The notes under the pieces were generated by a model. The model saw only the letters and a list, made by a program, of their open reading frames with translations, was not told where the DNA came from and made no database searches. This document shows positions 46,402 through 57,647 of a stretch of DNA of 64,000 nt, in pieces. The number at the start of each line of letters is the position of its first letter. Position 1 is the stretch's first letter. A program made the translations under genes and the position numbers. The DNA is from Erodium maritimum (taxonomy: Eukaryota; Streptophyta; Magnoliopsida; Geraniales; Geraniaceae), in contig OY997595.1 in assembly GCA_963921825.1 (NCBI GenBank), positions 13,881,228-13,945,227 of the forward strand. The letters are read 5' to 3'.

Positions 46402-48835
46402 GGGACGTCTTTGGTCCCCGAAGCCTCCATGGAAGGAAATGTTGTTGCGTATCATCACTAATGCATGGGGAAAGGCGGCGGAAGGTTTGGTGGTGAAAGA
46501 CCTAGGGTCGGGCTTGTTCAGATTCTACTTCATGTCCTATGAGTCTCGATTATGGGTTCGAGGCGGTGAAATGTAAGGACAGCCCCCGGTTGATCCCGGT
46601 CGAACCGGTGATTTGTGACAAAGTTTGACTTTCGGTCGGAAAAGTCAACCGATGACTTCAGGAGTCATTCAGGACCTTTCTGGGGCCCAAAAAGCGGTCC
46701 TACCTGGACACTTGTCCATATTAGCTTGGAGGGGAAGAAAGGAGGCCAAAATGACCATTTTATCCCTCATGAGTTGGCATTGAGTGGATAAGAGCAAAGG
46801 GGCATATTAGGAAATTCACCCTTAGGTTTTATGACTCAATTTTGGACCTTTTCCTCTCATTGTTAGTGTTGTGGCCGAAATTTGCTAGAGAGAGGAAGCA
46901 GAAGAGCTTCCATTGAAGCTTGAAGAAGAAGCAAGGGAAAAAGACCTCCTTTCAAGCCATTTCTTCACCTTTTCTTCTCCAAAAGTCCATCATCTTCATC
47001 ATCTCATCACTATAAAGGTAAGTAAACTCTCACAATGTCATTTCAATTCATTTCTAGTTATGGGTTTTCATGGAATTTGCTTAAACTAGCTAGATTTTGA
47101 GTTCTATGTGGTTGGTTGTTGTTTTAGAGAAGTAGATGATGGAGATACCTTGGTTTGAGTAGTTTTTGATGAAACCCACTTGGGTCTTGAAACTTTGGAT
47201 GATTTGAGGTGAAAATTGAAGTTCTAAAGTTTAAAAGGGTGATTTGGAGAACCTAGAACTAGTTAGGAGCTTGTTGAAGAAATTAGATATTTTTCCGGCG
47301 ACCGGAGGCTCGCCGAAGCTCTGGCCGGTCGCCGGAATCCGGCCACCGGAGAGGGAAAGGACCGGCCATGGCTCGGCCATCCCTGGAAAGGACCGACCAT
47401 GGTTCGACCACCTTGAACCGTGACCGGTCGGCCCGGTTTGGCCATACACGACCAAGTGTGGCCGTGGGGCCCACATGGCCGGGTGTTGGTGATTTCGTAA
47501 ATTGGACGATCGTGGGTGAACCCCGCGACGAATTTTTCACGCCTGGAACGAATTATGGTTCTGATTCTTGAAAGTTCGGAAAAAGCGATTAGAAACTTTA
47601 ATTGCGAAATTGGGAAGGCTCGGACCCCGGAATTGGATTCCGCTAAGTGCTTTGGAACAAGTAAATTAATTATGTTGGATAGACAAGAATAGGGAAACTT
47701 TCGGAGTCCCGAGGGACGTTTTCCCGATTTCGGGAAAAATGGGCCTTCCGGGCCCATTTCGCCAAGTTGAGCAATTGGGATTAGTTTGGGTAACTCCCTC
47801 TTTAATCCACACTTGAATTAGCATTAATTCTTGTATTGCTTGTAATCTTAGACTTTGGACCCGAGCGCGGCGGAGGAGGAGGCCTTTGGACCGCGTGAGA
47901 GGACGAGGAGGAAGCTAGCCAGGTCGTCCGCTCCTGGGATTGGTTTGCTTTCGAGGTAGGGAAGAGTAGTAAACTCCATTTTTAATTTAAAGAATGCTAA
48001 TAGTATGCATATAGGATAATAATAACCGGAAGAGTCTTAGATTGCATATAGGATGTGATTCACTAGAATAACCGCTTTCAATTATGGGAATTGCCGTGCT
48101 GGTAGAATGGCCATGTCGAGCCTTAGGATTGATTGTTGATTGTGCTTGATTGTAGTCTTTAGTCCTTAAACGTGATGCATATTATCTTCTTTGATTACTT
48201 TAAGAGTCATAACATGCTATATGAATGTGATACGAATGTTTGTGTTGGTTATGATTGATCGAGTGAATGTGATGAATGCGAATTGAACTGTTGCCTTGTG
48301 ATATGATCGGATGAGTGATAGACCGATGTGATATGCTCGGTAAGTTGTGCCGGTAAGTTGTTGTTATGTGAGTTCGTTGTATTGTGTTTGGTATACTATT
48401 GTGTGGTTTTGTTTGTGTACCCCGAGGTGTGTCTCCGGGAAGATACCTAGGCCGATGTGCGTTTCCGGTATGGTATATGATTGTGTACCCCGAGGGGGTA
48501 ACTCCGGGAAGACATCTAGGCCGATGTGCGTTTCCGGTATGATGTACGTTGTTTACCCTAATGTGCGTTTCCGGGAAGACGTCTAGGTCGATGTGCGTTT
48601 CCGGTATGACGTGTGATTGTTTACCCCCGAGGGGGTAGCTCCGGAAAGATATCTAGGCCGATGTGCGTTTCCGGTATGATATATTATTTGCTTTACCCCG
48701 ATGTGCGTTACCGGGAAGATATCTAGACCGAGGGGGTATTCCGATATGATATATTCACTGAGTTATACTTGTGATTGAATTGTCTTGAATATTTGCTTTA
48801 TGTGAGTGCTATTGAATCCGTTTAATGTTTATAGC

Positions 48836-51098
48836 TGTTACGCCCCAAATCCGGTTTTGACCGGACTCGAGACGTGAGCTTAAAAAGAAGTTAAATGAGA
48901 TTCACGACGATGAACTTTAAACGTATAATCTCTGATAAAAAAATATTTTGAAACCAACTAATAAGTCAAAATCTCAAAATGAAATAACAACATCACGTTT
49001 TAAACAAACGGAAGAAGTACGTCTCTACTAAGATGACTCCCAGACCCTCAATAAGCTCCCGAGCCCTGAGACGTCTACTCAGCAAAGAAACCTGTAAAAC
49101 AACAGTAAATAAAACAATAGGGGTGAGCTTACGCTCAGTAGGGAAAATAATAAACAAAGCGACCTCCACTTTAGTAATAAAACTGAATTAACACAAATCA
49201 TTCACAATGTACGGATAACACCATTAACCAACAAGATGCGAAGGTAAAGAGAACAATAATAAGATTCAACCCTTAAGGGAGAACAGTAATTCAAGCAGAT
49301 TAAGGAAAGGCGATGTGATCTTTGAATAACTACTAAACGAGAGTATTTAAATAACAAGTCAATAACTTAAACCACAATACTCCGATCCACAATTGGTTCT
49401 TGTGTCTTGTCGGATACCATACCCCGATCCACAATAGTCCTTGTGTCATGTCGGATTTCCCCTCGATCCAGAGTAGACACATACATCGGGGCTACTGGAA
49501 ACATCCCTTAAGGGACACATATCATCGGGATTCCCGGAAATGCCCCCAAAGGATCATAGGTCATCGGGGCGAAACAGAGTAACCTTCCGGGAATGCTCCC
49601 GCAGGACGCATACACCCGGGGTGAAGCAACAAGTAACCATCCCCGCATGGTAAATAATCTCGTGTCGTACCGGAATTCCCATCGGCCTAGACGTCTTCCC
49701 GGGATTCACATCGGGTTGAACAAAATCTCTCGGCTATGATACTACCCCGCATCGGCATACTCCTTCGGTGTAGGTACCATACCGGATCACAAGTCATCGG
49801 CTTAGGTACTACCCCACACCAGCTTACCCCCTCGGTGTAGGTACCTTACATGCACTACCCCACACCGGCCTCGGTGTAGGTGCCATACCGGAACACAAGT
49901 CATCGGCTTAGGTACTACCCCACACCGGCCTCGGTGTATGTACCATACATGCACTACCCCACACCGGCTTACCCCCTCGGTGTAGGTGCCATACCGGAAC
50001 ACACACACAAGAGAATAACATGTCAAACAATCATAGTGCAACCAAAGCTTAGAAACTCACAATCTACGACAACACGCCACAAGAAATCATATTAACCATC
50101 ACACTTACCGGCATACTTACCAACCACGTTCCATCGGTCTATCACTCACCCGGTCCAGACCCGGTCCAAAACCATGGGCTTGGCCCGAATCCTGATCCGA
50201 CCCGAAGTCCAACTGGGCCCAAGGCCCAAATTTCGTCTGATCCAAACTGGCCCCAAGGCCCACTCTATCTGCCCGGCCCAAAGCCCGTCTTGACCTCGTC
50301 CGGCCCAAGCCCGGTTACAGAAGGGTTAGGGTTTCCTTGCTCCGTCGCTGGCGGCGGCGCCGTCAGGGGAAGAGGAGGGAGTCGTGGTACTCGGGAACGA
50401 TTTCCCCTTCCCATCGCCGCTCCGGCGAGCCCTCTCCAGCAATCAGCGCCCTTCGAGGCTCTTGCCTTTCACAGACCCACCCAGGCACGACGGATCTGGT
50501 TCTAGTGCTCCGGCGAGGGTCTGTCTTCGATTGCGGTGGCGTACGGTGGCAGAGAACTCGGAGAAAGGAGGGAGAAGATCGGGGAAGGGATGGTCGACAC
50601 TTTGCTCACCTCGATTCGCTCCCTTGACTCCGGCACGGCGTGGACCGAGCCCGGAAGAGGAGGACTCGTTCGAGGTTTCCAGCGGCGATGACTTGGTTCA
50701 GTGCCGGCGTGGTTGATTCGCAGGAAGACGAGAGGAAGGACGGCGGTGGTGAGGGTTTGATTGGCATGAGCGTGAGCGTGAGGGGGAAAGAGAGAGAGGA
50801 CGGGACGAGGGCGAGAGATCGCGTAGGGAGAGAGGAGGAGGAAGGAATGAGTGGCTGCGACTGTTTGCCTCGGGGACCGTGCGGAACCCGAAGAAGAAGG
50901 ACGTAGGGTTTGTTTTGGGTTGGGCTGGGCTCTGGCTCGTGGGACTGCACGCGGATTAGGCTTGGCTCGCCTGAATCAGCCCAAAACTGCTCTTCTTCCT
51001 TTTTCTTTTTTTTCTTTTCAAACACACTTGTTGCAAAATCTTACCCCAACGTTTCAATTTTCAAAAACATACCCTTTTAAAATAAGTCGGGTTTTACA
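48836..51098 (+). mobile_element. Long solo LTR, TGTCACGCCCC family, copy 6 (plus, nested)
   Basis: It starts TGTTACGCCCCAAATCCGGT and ends AAGTCGGGTTTTACA (2,263 bp). The flanks ATAGC (48831-48835) and ATAAC (51099-51103) are a 4/5 target duplication. It carries the block GTGAGCTTACGCTCAGTAGG at 49123-49142, a ~60-bp CCGG minisatellite (49440-49990) and a G+C-rich gene-like block (50150-51000) resembling that in copy 2. It is inserted in copy 5 in the opposite orientation, so it is the younger of the two. Confidence 0.87.
49780..49995 (+). repeat. ~60-bp tandem repeat in LTR copy 6
   Basis: Units of TACTACCCCACACCGGC...CTCGGTGTAGGTGCCATACC recur about four times and are locally near-identical. 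This is a different local expansion of the same CCGG minisatellite region as at 10640-10960. Confidence 0.85.
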
Positions 51099-51579
51099 AT
51101 AACGGTCTTGGCAGTATCATGTTCCGTTGTTCGTATGTGTCTTCTGTTTAACGCTTTTATCGTTAATTTGTCTCCGTTATTTTCTTTTGACTGTCGGTTA
51201 TGAGTAAGAGTTATCGATCGGGTATCCCTGTTAACGTAACGGAAATCCGTTTCCCCTTTACTACTTTTTCCTACTTAGCGTAAGCTCACCCCCTCTATTT
51301 TACTGTTTTACAGGTTTCGATCGTGAGTCGGTCTAGAGGACGTCTCAGAGCTCGATATGCTCGACGAGATTCTGGGGGGTTTACTTAGTAGTGGCGTACT
51401 CCTTTTGTACTGAACTCTGTTTATTTATTCGGTCTGAGCATTTGACTCGTGGCATTCTTATTATGTTTTGGAACTAAATTTCGGATTTATATGTTATTAG
51501 TTTTCCATCATTATTATTGTTTTATTATTTCTTTAGTTCACGTCTCGAGTCCGTCCAAAACCGAATTTGGGGCGTGACA

Positions 51580-53269
51580 GTTGGGGGTTTTTAACTTAGA
51601 TGTTTGCCTCTTAAACTACCCTTGGTTAGCCTTTAATTATAGTATTAATTGTGATCCAAAACCTTGGACCCGAGCTCGACGGAGGAGGAGGCCTTTGGAC
51701 CGCGTGAGAGGACGAGGAAGAAGCTAGCTAGGTCGTCAGCTGCTAGGATTGGTCTGTTTTCGAGGTAGGGAAGAGTAGTAAACTCAACTCTTAATTTAAA
51801 GAATGCTAATAGTATGCCTATAGGATAATAATAACCGGAAAGGTCCTAGTTTGCATATAGGATGTGATTCACTAGAATAACCGATTTCAATTACAATAAT
51901 AACCGGAAGTCTTAGTATGCATATAGGATGTGATTCACTAGCTTACCGCTTTCATTTATTGGGAAATTGTTGTGCTGGTAGAATGGTCATGTCGAGCCTT
52001 AGGATTGCGTGATTGCTTGTATTGATGATGGTTGAGTGTCCTCAATTGTCGATGCATGTTCCATTCTTTGTTTAATATAAGAGTCTTATGAAACCAGATG
52101 AATTATGATGGGTATGATATGAATGGTTTCTCTGTGACATGATTGGTTGAGTGATTGTGTTGAATGTGATATGATTGTGTCTGGTGATGTGATCGGGTGA
52201 ATGATAGACCGATTGGACGTGCTTGGTAAGTCATGTCGGTAAGCTTGGTTGATAATATGAGTTCGGTGTAATGTGTTTGTTTTGTATTGTGTGCATTGTG
52301 GTTTACTTTCCCCGAGGTGTATTTCCGGGAGGCTATCCGACCGAGGGAGCCGACCGAGGGAGATGCCGGTTTGATATGCTTATCTTGTTGTTTCACCCCG
52401 ATGCTACGTGTTCCGGGAAGACCTAGGCCGAGGGATATTCCGGCATGGTATATTGTTGTCTCACTCCAATGCTACGTGTTCCGGAGAGACTGTTCCACCC
52501 CGATGCTACGTGTTCCGGGAAGAACTAGGCCGAGGGATATTCCGGCATGGTATACTGTGTCTCACTCCGATGCTACGTGTTCCAGAGAGACTTGTTTCAC
52601 CCCGATGATATGTGTCCCTTCGGGGACATTTCCGGGAGCCCGATGATATGTGTCCCATTCGGGGGCATTTCTGGGAGGACATCTTGACCGAGGGGCATTC
52701 CCGTATGATGTGTTGGTTTGTGTGTGGATCGGAGTCTAGTGGTTTAAATTATCTATATTTTGGTACGCGTGTGTTTCTTTAGTTGTTCTATTGGTGAATA
52801 AGTTGTCTCCCGTTGATCCCCATGAGTTATTATTTTATTAAGTGTTTCAATTCTTGTTGATCTCTAATTATGGTGTCTTTTGGACAATCGTACTAATTGG
52901 GATTTTGTTGTCAAAGCGGAGGTTCTTTTTACTTTACTACTTTTTCCTACTGAGCGTAAGCTCACCCCTTCGTGTTTACTGTTTTTACATGTTTCATTGA
53001 TGAGTAGGCCTAGAGGACGTCTCCGGGCTCGGGAGCTCGTTGAGGGTCCGGGTGGTGCTATGTATTAGAGACGTACCACTTTTTCTTTACTAAACTATGC
53101 TTTAAATAGTTCGGATTTGAGCGGTTGACTCATGTTATATTTATCGGAATTGTTATTTTGGAACTAAAATTATGAGTTTTATTTCATTTAATTTCTTCTT
53201 ACTTTTATTAATTAATTACTTTTGAGTTCACGTCTCGAGTCCGGTCAAAACCGGATTCGGGGTGTGACA
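51580..53269 (-). mobile_element. Partial LTR, TGTCACGCCCC family, copy 7 (minus)
   Basis: On the minus strand it starts TGTCACACCCCGAATCCGGT at 53269 and is colinear with copy 5, including the palindromic block (about 52946-52965), minisatellite (52310-52720) and ACCCGAGCTCGACGGAGGAG. It then stops exactly where copy 5 begins. It lacks the 3' third. Together copies 7 and 5 form one head-to-tail insertion in the LINE, with outer flanks TGAAA/CGAAC. Confidence 0.8.
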
Positions 53270-54362
53270 CGAACCATGGTGCTTTGATGGCAAAGTCTTG
53301 CTGCTCGGAGATTTGGACCCGTGTGCTCGAGAGATGCCTCTTCTGGACCGGGTACAACTTTGGGTACATGCTCGAGTGCTACTGCCTCTGGTTAGGACAA
53401 GGGAGACGAGTATCTCCATCGGAAACGCACTGGGTGTGTGCATGGATGTCCCATGTGATCAATGGGGCATGTGCTGGGGAGGATCCGTCAAAATCCAGTT
53501 CTAGCACCTCCTAGAAAAGCCATTACGAAAGGGACTGGTGCTGAGGTTCCCAGAGTTTCTAGAACCGATCAACGTGGAGCTCACATATACGAAGCTTCCA
53601 AGCTTTTGTTATAATTGTGGTCGTCTCGACCATGTTTTGAAGGATTGTACGTGGGCGGTTAGAGACCTCCCAAGGTTCAGTGAATTCATGCTGGAGTACA
53701 ACCGGGAGAAGAAGGTCAACACATATGCCACAGATTGGGGAGAACCGGTATGTCTACAATGTATGCCAGGATTTGGCCACCGGGACATCAGGGCTCGGCC
53801 AGTGGGGCTCTGTCTCGGCCACATGCCTCTCCGGTGCTGGAGGATACACTACCGTGCTTGGACCATCTGGATGGAAGAGCTCGGGGGGGTTTGGGAGCCC
53901 AGGAGGATGGAGTCCCTAGAGCGGCTGACTTCGGGGTCAGCCAGAACACCCTGAAACGTTCAGCAGCTGGGGTCCCTCGGGAGGATTAGTTCAAGGCGGG
54001 GAAACAGTCCTGCCAGGAGGAATGAGTGGTACGTCATGCATCAGGGACTGGCTCTGAGAGGGGCCCCTGTACGATGTGCTGCCTCCCCCTTTCACCTTCA
54101 CCGTCGAGGTCCCTCAGGATCTCCGGTATCCCATTCCTACTCTTCGTCTTCTGTCGTGGCCTATGAGGCATCACAACACCGCTTACGTCGGTTATGATAC
54201 TAAGAGGTTCAGAGAACCATTGTTCACCTATTCCGACCTTCTACTCGTAGTCAGGGAACTTATTCCTCAACGCACACTACTGTAATCTTTTGAATCAATA
54301 ACATTACATCCATCGTTGAAAAAGTATGATCCGATTCATTTAAATCCTAACTACACCCCAAT

Positions 54363-54620
54363 CTAATTTTCATCCAATGACTTAAGGTGTGCCACATCTT
54401 CAACGTGCATGTAGCCACCTCCAGCAAATATTCCCGGATCCACCTGCATTGTATATTCCTGTACTTTGGTTTCAAGTACTTTGTTTGATAGGATGTTATC
54501 TCCCGTGGGGTACAAGGTTTGACTTGAAAGTAGTCGCTGATTCAACTACACTTCCAGCAATACATTTGTTTTATTGCCACGAGGCACAAGTGATAATAAT
54601 ACAATAAATTTCCTTAAACT
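54363..54620 (-). pseudogene. Possible host-gene terminal exon relic
   Basis: The minus strand reads LRKFIVLLSLVPRGNKTNVL, then (after an in-frame stop) LNQRLLSSQTLYPTGDNILS and QVDPGIFAGGGYMHVEDVAH, ending LKSLDEN and a stop at 54363. The composition is that of a cellular protein rather than a retroelement. I do not recognise the family. It lies directly upstream of the DEG9 gene and just outside the LINE target duplication, so it belongs to the older host sequence and may be the last exon of a decayed or displaced neighbour. Confidence 0.35.
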
Positions 54621-54794
54621 GCCCGGCTTTTGTTTTTTTCCTTCATGAACGAAGCTTCACATCGATTTCCAGAAAGACTAATCCCATTCAAACTGCTTTA
54701 ATCCATGTTCCACTTCAATTTCAAAGCCGTGTCCTTTTTGTGCTAAAGCAGAGCTGTCTCAGGTTGACTTGTGCCTTAAGGTAGCCACAACGAC

Positions 54795-54800
54795 TATAAA
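54795..54800 (+). promoter_or_regulatory. TATA box of the DEG9 gene
   Basis: TATAAA overlaps the first in-frame ATG (54800). A start of transcription about 30 bp downstream would exclude that ATG and favour the ATG at 54893. Confidence 0.5.
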
Positions 54801-54892
54801 TGTTGGCTTCCATTTCCTCCACAGTAACAACTCCATTTCTGACTCTAAAATCGCAGCCATTTTCAATAACCCTTTTCACCTCCGACTCGAAA

Positions 54893-57507
54893 ATGGCCGA
54901 AATCCAGCGCAAACCCAGAAACTCTGCCGTCACCACCTCCGCCCCTGAAACGGACGGCAGCTTTGTCTCCGTCAGAAACGCCGATCTCTTGAGCCCACAT
55001 CCCAGCCGCCACAACAAGGTCTCCGAGAGGCCCCAGAACCTGCGGGCGGTGGCTCCGGCCATGGACGCGGTGGTGAGGGTGTCTTGTGTCCACACAAAGC
55101 CCAATCTGTCGCTACCGTGGCAGAAGAAGAAGCAATTCAGCTCCCGGAGCAGCGGGTTCGTGATCGCCGGAAGGAGGATCTTGACCAGTGCACATTGTGT
55201 GGAACATTACACTCAGGTGAAGCTCAAGAAGCGTGGGTCCGAAACCAAGTACCTGGCCAGAGTACTTGCCATTGGGACTGAATGTGATATTGGTAATTAC
55301 TTGACTGCTTCTATATAATCATATTAATATTCCAAAGGTGACATCTTTTTTGAATGTGGAGGTGATACCTTGGTGGGTTTTGCAGCTATGCTAACTGTTG
55401 ACGACGATGAGTTCTGGAACAGGGTTTCGCCCGTGGAATTCGGGGACTTGCCTGCACTTCAGGATGCTGTGACTGTTGTGGGCTACCCAATTGGGGGTGA
55501 CACCATTTCTGTGACAAGTGGTGTTGTGTCTCGGATTGAGATCATTTCTTACGCTCATGTGTCCTCTGAACTCCTGGGTTTGCAGGTAGAGAACGACTCA
55601 TAGCTGAAGGTCTAATTATAGAATATACTGCGGTTTGAACACCTAATGTAATTAAAGCTCAAGTCAATTGTATATATTACTTTATGCATTCTAGATGATC
55701 AACTCAAGTTGATAGTTGAAGGTCCAATATCCTAACACTTATTAATATTTGCAGATCGATGCTGCTATAAACTCGGGAAACTCTGGCGGGCCAGCATTCA
55801 ACAACCAAGGGGTTTGTGTAGGCATTGCTTTTCAGTCACTTAATGATGCAGACAATATAGGGTATGTGATACCAACACCAGTTATCGAACACTTCATCCA
55901 AGACTACGAGAAGAACGGAGCATATACAGGTATGTAATGCACATAAACTCACTCTGAAGTTGTAACTTAGTGTCTGGTTTTGAACTTTGATGTTACATTA
56001 TAGGTTTCCCTGTCCTCGGGGTTGAGTGTCAGACAATGGAAAACCCCGATCTACGCTTGTCAATGGGCATGAAACCTGATCAAACCGGTGTTAGGATTAA
56101 AAGAGTTGATCCTGCTTCTCCCGAATCAAAGCTCTTGAAGGCATCGGATATAATTCTCAACTTTGATGGGGTTGACATTGCCAATGATGGAACCAGTGAG
56201 CGCATTTCTATGCTTGTGTTTGCATATCAGTATAATTTTGGGATGACTTTGTTTCCTAACTTTTACAAACATTTCATTATCAGATCCTAACTCAGGCCAA
56301 CGTTTGGTCTCAATTCCTAACATAATAGGTTTGGAATTTCTCAGAAACTATAAAAAACCGTCTAAACTCACGATTCCGTCAACTCATCCAAGCGTTGTCG
56401 TTGTTGGCGTACATTACCCATGGTGCCTTCCTCGACGTTGAACTTATTCTCGTTCTCAAGCAACCAAACCCAATGCTCGACGAGTTGACGAAATCGTGAG
56501 TTTGGACGGCTTTTTATAGTTTCTGAGAAATTCCAAACCTATTATGTTAGGAATTGAGACCAAACGTTGGTCTGGGTTAGGATCTGATAATGAAACGTTT
56601 GTAAAGGTTAGGAAACAGAGTTTTCCCTATAATTTTCACTCTCTCTAATATTACTGATGGTTGATAATGTTGCAGTTCCTTTTAGGCACGGAGAACGCAT
56701 AGGCTGTAGTTATCTTGTTTCTCAAAAATATACCGGGGATTCTGCAACTATTAAGCTCCTTCGAGATTCTGAGATTCTTGATTTCAACCTCCAACTTGTG
56801 ACTCCCGCGAAATTTATCCCCACGCACACGGGCGGGAAACCTCCCTCTTACTACATCATTGCAGGATTTGTGTTCACAACTGTGTCGGTTCCATATATTC
56901 GTGCTGAGGTATGCACTTCGCTTTGATTTGTTGTCTTCATAATCATTAGGTCGGTTTAGGTTAACCAATTTTTTTGTACATTGTGCAGTACCCTAATGAT
57001 CAAGACATCCCAGTGAAGCTCTTGAACAGAGTGCTCAACGATTTGCCACAATCACAGGATGAGCAGCTTGTTGTGCTTTCTCAGGTTCTTGTGGCTGACA
57101 TCAATATTGGGTACGAAGACATTGTTAACACTGAGGTAACAAATACAATCTAAGCTTTTGATAGTTATTAAAAACCCTCTATTTTTATTATATTCTTATG
57201 GTTTATGTTCTGTGATCTTGTATAGGTTCTTGCTTTTAATGGTAAGCCGGTGAAGAACTTGAAGAGCTTGGCGGACATGGTAGAGAGTTGTGACGAAGAG
57301 TTCTTGAAGTTCGAATTAGAGTACCAACAGGTAGTCACTCTATCCCTTTGTCTATATTGTGTTGCATTAACTTCAGCACGATTTAACTGTCTGTGTTCTC
57401 TGATTCAGATAGCGGTTCTCCAGACGAAGAATGCGAAAGAAGCTACTATTGACATACTGGCTACACATTGTATACCATCAGCTATGTCCGATGATCTCAA
57501 ACCTTGA
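54893..57507 (+). CDS. DEG9: DEG9-type DegP/HtrA serine protease
   Basis: Eight exons: 54893-55292, 55386-55585, 55755-55929, 56004-56195, 56676-56908, 56989-57135, 57226-57330 and 57409-57507, all with GT...AG introns and consistent phase. They give 516 residues, against about 590 in Arabidopsis DEG9 (At5g40200). Trypsin-like domain with catalytic His101 (TSAHCVEH), Asp132 (GTECDI) and Ser210 ([11 protein letters not shown]), followed by a PDZ region ([36 protein letters not shown]) and the plant DEG9 C-terminus ending [14 protein letters not shown]. Family knowledge: a soluble ATP-independent endopeptidase of the nucleus/nucleolus. An upstream ATG at 54800 would add 31 residues but overlaps the TATA box. 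No disabling change is seen. AATAAA at 57594-57599 is a likely poly(A) signal. Confidence 0.95.
56248..56620 (+). repeat. Long near-perfect hairpin in DEG9 intron 4
   Basis: The left arm 56248-56388 and right arm 56479-56620 are inverted copies of about 142 bp with roughly nine mismatches, separated by a 90-bp loop. They share GGTCTCAATTCCTAACATAA and TAGGTTTGGAATTTCTCAGA. It lies wholly inside the 56196-56675 intron. It may be a foldback transposon or an inverted duplication. Transcribed, it would fold into a long double-stranded RNA. Confidence 0.9.
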
Positions 57508-57647
57508 ACATGGGTTTATGTTTATATGTATCTTGGTAGATGTTAATGATGCTGGTAATTTATTTATTTGTAACAATGCCGTTTACACTGATGAATAAAA
57601 CCCCAGAGTTTTGCTATTCTGTCAGAGAAAACTGTACTTAAATTGGT
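57508..57647. terminator. Convergent 3' ends of DEG9 and the transporter gene
   Basis: Only 140 bp separate the two stop codons. AATAAA on the plus strand (57594-57599) probably serves DEG9. The 3' UTRs are likely to be adjacent or overlapping. Confidence 0.5.

Larger units (their letters stand above)
46572..51579 (-). mobile_element. Long LTR, TGTCACGCCCC family, copy 5 (minus), split by copy 6
   Basis: On the minus strand it starts TGTCACGCCCCAAATTCGG at 51579 and ends GGGGGCTGTCCTTACA at 46572. The net length is about 2,745 bp once the nested plus-strand LTR (48836-51098) is removed. The palindromic block is at about 51271-51290, the CCGG minisatellite at 48415-48740 and the G+C-rich block at 47280-47530 (matching 11850-12110 in copy 1). 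Its 3' end abuts the LINE ORF1. Its 5' end abuts copy 7, head to tail. Confidence 0.82.
43563..54322 (+). mobile_element. ORF1-only LINE derivative with two nested LTR insertions
   Basis: A 17-bp target duplication, AGTATGATCCRATTCAT (one mismatch), flanks it at 43546-43562 and 54323-54339. The element itself is 43563-44704, 46402-46571 and 53270-54322, about 2.36 kb in all. Parts in order: a leader; Pro/Ser-rich N-terminus (MELSPNSFVFVPTASTRPVM); repeats; DUF4283 (LLRIITNAW, EGLVVKDLGSGLFRFYF, LLDRVQLWVHARVLLPLVRT, DQWGMCWGGSVKIQF); CCHC knuckle CYNCGRLDHVLKDC (about 53608-53650); a C-terminal region; and the tail CAATAACATTACATCCATCGTTGAAAAA. No ORF2 is present. It is a sibling of 23541-25814. 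Confidence 0.82.

Noticed and set aside
54800-54892. Upstream in-frame ATG giving DEG9 a 31-residue N-terminal extension
   Set aside because: It overlaps the TATA box, so the transcript probably starts after it. Kept only as an alternative start.
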